From assembly GCA_023402505.1 (NCBI GenBank), contig JAEYGD010000249.1, positions 1 through 8,179 on the forward strand: a DNA stretch of 8,179 bases. The letters run 5' to 3'. This document shows, piece by piece, positions 3,947 through 8,179 of this stretch; within the stretch, counting starts at the first letter, position 1; every line of letters begins with the position of its first letter. Below the pieces are notes generated by a model. The model saw only the letters and a list, made by a program, of their open reading frames with translations, was not told the origin of the DNA and did not search any database. The position numbers were made by a program, and so were the translations under genes. The stretch is from Actinomycetes bacterium (GTDB lineage Bacteria > Actinomycetota > Actinomycetes > Mycobacteriales > Micromonosporaceae).

Positions 3947-6900
3947 GTGACCGATACCCCCGAGTCCACACCGACCGAGCCCGACGTCCCCGAGACCGTC
4001 GGCGCCGTCGTCGCGCACGACCGCATCGAGCCGGTCGGGCTCGAGGTGGAGATGCAGCGCTCCTACCTCGACTACGCGATGAGCGTCATCGTCGGGCGCG
4101 CGCTGCCGGACGTCCGGGACGGGCTCAAGCCGGTCCACCGCAAGATCCTGTACGCGATGTTCGACTCGGGATACCGGCCGGACCGCGGCTACGTGAAGTG
4201 CTCCCGCGTCGTCGGCGACGTGATGGGTCAGTTCCACCCGCACGGCGACTCGCCGATCTACGACGCGCTGGTCCGCATGGCGCAGCCCTGGTCACTGCGC
4301 TACCCGCTGGTCGACGGCAACGGCAACTTCGGTTCGCCCGGAAACGATCCGGCCGCGGCCATGCGCTACTGCGTCAGCGGGGACACTCGTATCCGTACCG
4401 CCGGAGGGTCCGTCCGGATCGCCGAGATCGTGGCCGACGCCGCGCCGAGCAGCGAGACCGACATCGACCTCAAGGTCCGCGACCGCAACGGCGACCTGGT
4501 CCGCGCCTCCAAGTTCTTCCACTCCGGCGAGCACCCGACGCTGCGGCTGCGCACCCGCGAGGGGTACGAGCTGACCGGTACTCACAACCACCCGGTGCTC
4601 TGCCTGGTGGACGTGGCAGGGGTGCCGACGGTGCTGTGGAAGCTGCTCGCCGAGATCGCCCCCGGCGACCGGGTGGTCCTCCAGCGCAGCGTGCCGGACG
4701 AGATCGGCTACCCGATGCTGGAGCACGTCGAGGCCGCAGTCCTCGCGGGCGCCTTCGTGAGCGAAGGCTGGGTGTCGGAGGGACGGGCCGGCTTCAACAA
4801 CGTCGACCGCGACTTCTTCGTCCGGGTGCTGGCCGCCTACGACCTGGCGGTCGGCGGCCCCCGGTACGTCAGCGAGCGAAAGACCACCTCGGGCAGCACC
4901 CTCTACGAGCTGGACGTCCAGGACCTCACGGCGTTGCGGGGCGGCGTCCTCGGCGAGCTGGTCGGAGCGCGCAGCGCCGGCAAGTTCGTGCCGGAGTTCG
5001 TCTGGCGCGGGCCGGCGGCCGTCAAGCGGGCCTTCCTCCAGGCGCTGTTCGAGGGCGACGGCTCATCCTCCCTGCTGCCGCGCAACACCATTCAGATCTC
5101 GTACTCGACCCGCAGCGATCGCCTGGCCCGCGAAGTGCAGCAGTTGCTGCTGGAGTTCGGCGTGGTCAGCCGGCAGTGCCGGTTCGACCATGGCGAGATC
5201 AAGGTCGTGGTGACCAACCGGCGGGACGCGCGGATCTTCGCCGCCCAGGTCGGCTTCCTCGGCCGCAAGCAGGCCAAGCTCGAGGCGGAGCTGGCGCCGG
5301 TCCCGGCCAGCAGCCGGGCGCTGTCCGGTGACTTCGTGCCGTTGGTCGGCGACTTCATCCGGGAGCACGGCGCGAGCCGCTGGACCGAGCGGGACTGGCT
5401 GCGCCGGCACAACGTCGACCGGATCGAGCGCTGGGAGCGGGACCGGGACGAGATCGCGGCCCGGATCACCAACGCCGAGGTGCTCGACGTGGTCGAGCCG
5501 CTGGTCGACGGCCGCTTCTACTACGCCGAGGTGACGAGCGTCGCCGACGCGGGCGTGCAGCCGGTCTACAGCATCCGGGTGGACACCGAGGACCATTCCT
5601 TCGTCTCCGACGGCTTCGTCAGCCACAACACCGAGTGCAAGCTCGACCCGCTCGCCATGGAGATGATGCGGGACATCGACGAAGACACCGTCGACATGCA
5701 GGACAACTACGACGGTCGGGCCAAGGAGCCCACCATCCTGCCGTCCCGGATCCCCAACCTGCTGGTCAACGGCTCCGAGGGCATCGCCGTCGGTATGGCC
5801 ACCAAGATCCCGCCGCACAACCTGCGCGAGATCGGCGCCGCCGTCCAGTGGTGCCTGGAGCACCCGGACGAGGACGAGGCGACCACCCTGGAAGCCCTGC
5901 TGGAGATCGTCAAGGGCCCGGACTTCCCGACCCACGGTCTGATCGTCGGCCAGACCGCCATCCAGGACGCGTACCGGACCGGGCGCGGCTCGATCCGGAT
6001 GCGCGCCGTGGTGGAGGTCGAGGAGGACAAGCGGGGCCGCCCGGCGCTGGTGGTCAGCGAGCTGCCGTACCAGGTGAACCCGGACAACCTGGCCGAGCGC
6101 ATCGCCGAGCTGATCAAGGAGGGCAAGCTCGCCGGCATCGCCGACATCCGGGACGAGTCCTCCGGGCGTACCGGTCTGCGGCTGGTGCTGGTGCTCAAGC
6201 GCGACGCGGTCGCCAAGGTGGTGCTGAACAACCTCTACAAGCACACCCAGCTCCAGGAGACGTTCGGCGCGAACATGCTGGCGCTGGTGGACGGCGTGCC
6301 GCGCACGCTCAACCTGGCCCAGTTCATCCGCTACTACGTCGAGCACCAGATCGAGGTCATCCGCCGGCGGACGGCGTTCCGGCTGCGCAAGGCCGAGGAG
6401 CGGGCGCACATCCTGCGCGGCCTGTCGAAGGCCCTGGACGCGCTGGACGAGGTGATCGCCCTGATCCGGCGGTCGCCGACGGTGGACGACGCCCGGCAGG
6501 GCCTGATCCGGCTGCTGGACATCGACGAGATCCAGGCGACCGCGATCCTGGACATGCAGCTGCGCCGGCTCGCCGCGCTGGAACGGCAGCGGATCCTCGA
6601 CGACCTGGCCAAGCTCGAGGTGGAGATCGCCGACCTCAAGGACATCCTGGCGAAGCCGGAGCGGCAGCGCAGGATCGTCTCGGAGGAACTGGGCGAGATC
6701 ATCGCCAAGTGGGGTGACGACCGGCGTACGCAGATCATCCCGTTCGACGGCGAGGTCTCGATGGAGGACCTCATCGCCCGCGAGGACGTGGTCGTCACGA
6801 TCACCCGGACGGGGTACGCGAAGCGCACCAAGGTCGACGCGTACCGGTCGCAGCGGCGGGGCGGCAAGGGCGTCAGCGGTGCCTCCCTGCGCCAGGACGA

Positions 6901-7726
6901 CATCGTCAGCCACTTCTTCGTGTGCTCCACGCACGACTGGATCCTGTTCTTCACGAACAAGGGGCGTGTCTACCGGGCGAAGGCGTACGAGCTTCCGGAA
7001 GCCAGTAGGGTGGCCAAGGGCCAGCACGTGGCCAACCTGCTCGCGTTCCAACCGGACGAGCAGATCGCACAGATCATCGAGATTCCGAACTACCAGGTGG
7101 CCCCCTACCTGGTACTGGCCACGAAGAACGGCCTGGTGAAGAAGACGAGGCTCGAGGAGTTCGACTCCAACCGGTCCGGCGGCATCATCGCGATCAACCT
7201 CCGCGATGAGGACGAGCTGGTCGGTGCCGCCCTCGTTGCCCCGGAGCAGGATCTGCTGCTGGTCTCGAAGAACGCCCAGGCGATCCGCTTCAACGCCTCC
7301 GACGAGGCGCTGCGGCCGATGGGCCGGGCCACCTCGGGCGTGATCGGGATGCGGTTCAGCGAGGAGGACGAGCTGCTCGCCATGGAGGTCGTCCGCGAGG
7401 GACTGGACGTCCTGGTGGCCACGAACGGGGGTTACGCGAAACGTACCCCGATCGAGGAATACCCGGTGCAGGGCCGGGGAGGTAAGGGCGTGCTGACTGC
7501 GAAGATCACCGAGCGGCGCGGTGGTCTGGTCGGCGCTGTGGTGATCGACCCGGACGACGAGCTGTTCGCTATCACCAGTAACGGTGGTGTCATCCGGACT
7601 CCGGTGAAGCCTGTACGCCGTACGCGGGACCGGAACACAATGGGGGTCAAGCTGATGGACCTTCCGGACGGCGTGACCATCGTGGCGATTGCTCGCAATG
7701 CCGACGAGCCTGACGAACAGGACTAG
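3947..7726 (+). CDS. gyrA: DNA gyrase subunit A precursor with in-frame intein
   Basis: GyrA cleaves and religates DNA through a tyrosine and wraps DNA on its C-terminal domain. Start GTG 3947, stop TAG 7724-7726; 1259-aa precursor. Residues 142-561 are an intein, and splicing leaves an 839-aa protein of normal length. The N-extein holds EMQRSYLDYAMSVIVGRALPDVRDGLKPVHRKILYAM, the HPHGDSPIYDALVRMAQPW quinolone region, and AAAMRY with catalytic Tyr141. The C-extein resumes with TECKLDPLAMEMMRDIDEDTVDM, followed by the tower, coiled coil and exit gate. The C-terminal pinwheel has a GyrA box QRRGGKG (969-975) and a second QGRGGKG (1175-1181), both typical of actinobacterial GyrA. Pro103 takes the place of E. 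coli Ala84 / M. tuberculosis Ser91, which is unusual. The gene is separated from gyrB by a hairpin and DnaA boxes, and the next gene begins 4 nt after its stop. Confidence 0.97.
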   Translation: MTDTPESTPTEPDVPETVGAVVAHDRIEPVGLEVEMQRSYLDYAMSVIVGRALPDVRDGLKPVHRKILYAMFDSGYRPDRGYVKCSRVVGDVMGQFHPHGDSPIYDALVRMAQPWSLRYPLVDGNGNFGSPGNDPAAAMRYCVSGDTRIRTAGGSVRIAEIVADAAPSSETDIDLKVRDRNGDLVRASKFFHSGEHPTLRLRTREGYELTGTHNHPVLCLVDVAGVPTVLWKLLAEIAPGDRVVLQRSVPDEIGYPMLEHVEAAVLAGAFVSEGWVSEGRAGFNNVDRDFFVRVLAAYDLAVGGPRYVSERKTTSGSTLYELDVQDLTALRGGVLGELVGARSAGKFVPEFVWRGPAAVKRAFLQALFEGDGSSSLLPRNTIQISYSTRSDRLAREVQQLLLEFGVVSRQCRFDHGEIKVVVTNRRDARIFAAQVGFLGRKQAKLEAELAPVPASSRALSGDFVPLVGDFIREHGASRWTERDWLRRHNVDRIERWERDRDEIAARITNAEVLDVVEPLVDGRFYYAEVTSVADAGVQPVYSIRVDTEDHSFVSDGFVSHNTECKLDPLAMEMMRDIDEDTVDMQDNYDGRAKEPTILPSRIPNLLVNGSEGIAVGMATKIPPHNLREIGAAVQWCLEHPDEDEATTLEALLEIVKGPDFPTHGLIVGQTAIQDAYRTGRGSIRMRAVVEVEEDKRGRPALVVSELPYQVNPDNLAERIAELIKEGKLAGIADIRDESSGRTGLRLVLVLKRDAVAKVVLNNLYKHTQLQETFGANMLALVDGVPRTLNLAQFIRYYVEHQIEVIRRRTAFRLRKAEERAHILRGLSKALDALDEVIALIRRSPTVDDARQGLIRLLDIDEIQATAILDMQLRRLAALERQRILDDLAKLEVEIADLKDILAKPERQRRIVSEELGEIIAKWGDDRRTQIIPFDGEVSMEDLIAREDVVVTITRTGYAKRTKVDAYRSQRRGGKGVSGASLRQDDIVSHFFVCSTHDWILFFTNKGRVYRAKAYELPEASRVAKGQHVANLLAFQPDEQIAQIIEIPNYQVAPYLVLATKNGLVKKTRLEEFDSNRSGGIIAINLRDEDELVGAALVAPEQDLLLVSKNAQAIRFNASDEALRPMGRATSGVIGMRFSEEDELLAMEVVREGLDVLVATNGGYAKRTPIEEYPVQGRGGKGVLTAKITERRGGLVGAVVIDPDDELFAITSNGGVIRTPVKPVRRTRDRNTMGVKLMDLPDGVTIVAIARNADEPDEQD
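4370..5629 (+). mobile_element. GyrA intein, full-size (420 aa), inserted after catalytic Tyr
   Basis: A protein intron between Tyr141 and Thr562 of the precursor, i.e. within the RY|TE active-site motif. Splicing parts, in intein numbering: Cys1 with CVSGDTRI (block A); TGTHNHPVL with T71 and H74 (block B); VYSIRVDTEDHSFVSDG (block F, ~399-415); FVSHN with penultimate His419 and terminal Asn420 (block G); +1 extein residue Thr. All residues needed for class 1 splicing are present. The KLLAEIAPGD and GRFYYAEVTSVADAGVQPVYS stretches closely resemble the mycobacterial GyrA inteins (M. xenopi 198-aa mini-intein, M. leprae ~420-aa form, from memory), which use the same insertion point. The intein is in frame with no stop, so it is probably active. 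Horizontal spread by homing is likely. Confidence 0.97.
4712..5284 (+). other. LAGLIDADG homing endonuclease domain of the intein (approximate limits)
   Basis: This lies between the splicing blocks, about intein residues 115-305. First motif LAGAFVSEG (125-133), with acidic Glu132 at the metal-binding position. KFVPEFVW (205-212) resembles block D (K-x-V/I-P). Second motif LQALFEGDG (223-231), with Asp230. Both catalytic acidic positions are filled and there is no frameshift, so the endonuclease may still cut. Its target would be intein-less gyrA at the codons for the RY|TE motif, and copying by repair would spread the intein. A further stretch (residues ~317-370, RWTERDWLRRHNVDRIERWERDRDEI) links it to the C-terminal splicing part and may help bind DNA. 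Boundaries are estimated from motif spacing. Confidence 0.85.
7719..7722 (+). promoter_or_regulatory. Ribosome binding site of the gene after gyrA
   Basis: AGGA lies inside the last codons of gyrA, 8 nt before the ATG at 7731. The two genes are therefore probably co-transcribed and translationally close. A TTG at 7727 is in another frame and is not used. Confidence 0.55.
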
Positions 7727-7730
7727 TTGA

Positions 7731-8179
7731 ATGACGGAGACACAGGCGAAGTCGGGGAACACGGGGACCTCGGCCAACCCGGTCGACGAGGAAGGCGCCA
7801 AGAGCGGCGCCCCAGCGACCGGCCGCGCGGCCGTGGGCCGGGCCACCGTCCCCGCCGATGCGCCTGCCCCGAAATTCACCCGGGCTCCCGGGATGACGCC
7901 GCCGCCGGACAAACCGGCCGAGGAGTCGGAGTCCCCGGAGAAGCCGGCCGAGGCGACGAAGGTCGACGCGCCGAGCGCGGAGGGCACCGCCACGCCCGCC
8001 GCGGCGAAGCCGTCGACCACCCAGCCGATCGCCGTGAGCGCCGGTCGGGCCCCCGCGACCCCCGGGAGCGGCACCACCGGTACGCAGCCGGCGGTCACCG
8101 GCAACACGGGCACCCAGCCGCGGGTGACCGGCACGGCCCGGCCGCAGCCCGACGGACGCCCGGGTGTCCGGCCGCAGGG
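7731..8179 (+). CDS. DUF3566-type membrane protein, N-terminal part (truncated by window)
   Basis: ATG 7731 starts 4 nt after the gyrA stop. The frame stays open to the window end, giving 149 complete codons. All visible residues (MTETQAKSGNTGTSANPVDEE...) are Pro/Ala/Thr/Gly-rich with scattered acidic and basic residues. This looks like a long disordered region, with a short imperfect repeat (TGTQPAVTGN, TGTQPRVTGT) near the end. No membrane segment or folded domain is reached. In actinobacteria the gene just after gyrA (Rv0007 position) encodes a protein with a disordered N-terminus and a C-terminal DUF3566 membrane domain, so that identity is inferred from position and composition only. 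Its function is not established here. The rest of the gene lies beyond 8179. Confidence 0.75.
   Translation, partial: MTETQAKSGNTGTSANPVDEEGAKSGAPATGRAAVGRATVPADAPAPKFTRAPGMTPPPDKPAEESESPEKPAEATKVDAPSAEGTATPAAAKPSTTQPIAVSAGRAPATPGSGTTGTQPAVTGNTGTQPRVTGTARPQPDGRPGVRPQ

Noticed and set aside
1232..4243. 1003-codon open frame on the minus strand across gyrB
   Set aside because: It is antisense to a clear gyrB, composed of Leu/Val/Asp/Arg/Gly-biased residues typical of a high-GC shadow frame, and has no domain signs.
4370..5629. Intein considered as a separate endonuclease gene
   Set aside because: It is continuous and in frame with both GyrA halves, and has no own start signal; the splice residues show it is an intein.
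5063..8134. 1023-codon open frame on the minus strand across gyrA and the next gene
   Set aside because: It mirrors third-position GC of gyrA and the downstream gene; the composition is biased, with no motifs and no plausible ribosome binding site.
1..8179. CRISPR arrays, insertion sequences, tRNA or rRNA genes
   Set aside because: No regularly spaced repeats, transposase-like proteins with terminal repeats, or tRNA/rRNA signatures were seen.

Overview
This window looks like the oriC-proximal gyrase region of a high-GC actinomycete. Micromonosporaceae (Micromonospora or Salinispora-like) is the most likely family. The reasons are the very high GC content, the actinobacterial order dciA (DUF721) - gyrB - gyrA - DUF3566-type membrane protein, and the actinobacterial start of GyrB (V/M-AAQ...EYGAESITVLEGLEAVRKRPGMYIG). 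The family assignment is inference from the sequence; no database was searched.

Layout: (1) 1-462, + strand: 3' part of a DciA-family (DUF721) gene whose start lies upstream of the window. (2) 466-687 and 819-1373, - strand: two small genes of unknown function, one basic and highly charged (73 aa) and one acidic (184 aa). They separate dciA from gyrB. (3) 1374-1867: a 494-nt divergent intergenic region with a weak gyrB promoter candidate and several hairpins, which is the long gyrB leader. (4) 1868-3814: intact gyrB (648 aa). (5) 3815-3946: a 132-nt gyrB-gyrA intergenic region holding a perfect 14-bp GC hairpin (gyrB terminator candidate), then a cluster of four same-orientation DnaA-box-like sites (two perfect TTATCCACA), then an AT-richer stretch with an 11-bp palindrome before gyrA. 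(6) 3947-7726: gyrA, a 1259-aa precursor interrupted in frame by a 420-aa full-size intein with a LAGLIDADG endonuclease domain, inserted directly after the catalytic tyrosine. Removing it leaves an 839-aa GyrA. (7) 7731-8179: N-terminal, disordered part of a gene in the position of the DUF3566 membrane protein, running off the window.

How it works together: GyrB (ATPase/TOPRIM) and GyrA (cleavage/wrapping) form the A2B2 gyrase that introduces negative supercoils. GyrA should become active only after protein splicing removes the intein from the active site. DciA acts on the replicative helicase, so the region is replication-centred. The DnaA-box cluster between the two gyrase genes suggests either direct DnaA control of gyrA or a DnaA-binding/titration site close to oriC. 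The most notable features are the gyrA intein, the DnaA-box cluster, and a natural proline in the quinolone-resistance region of GyrA.
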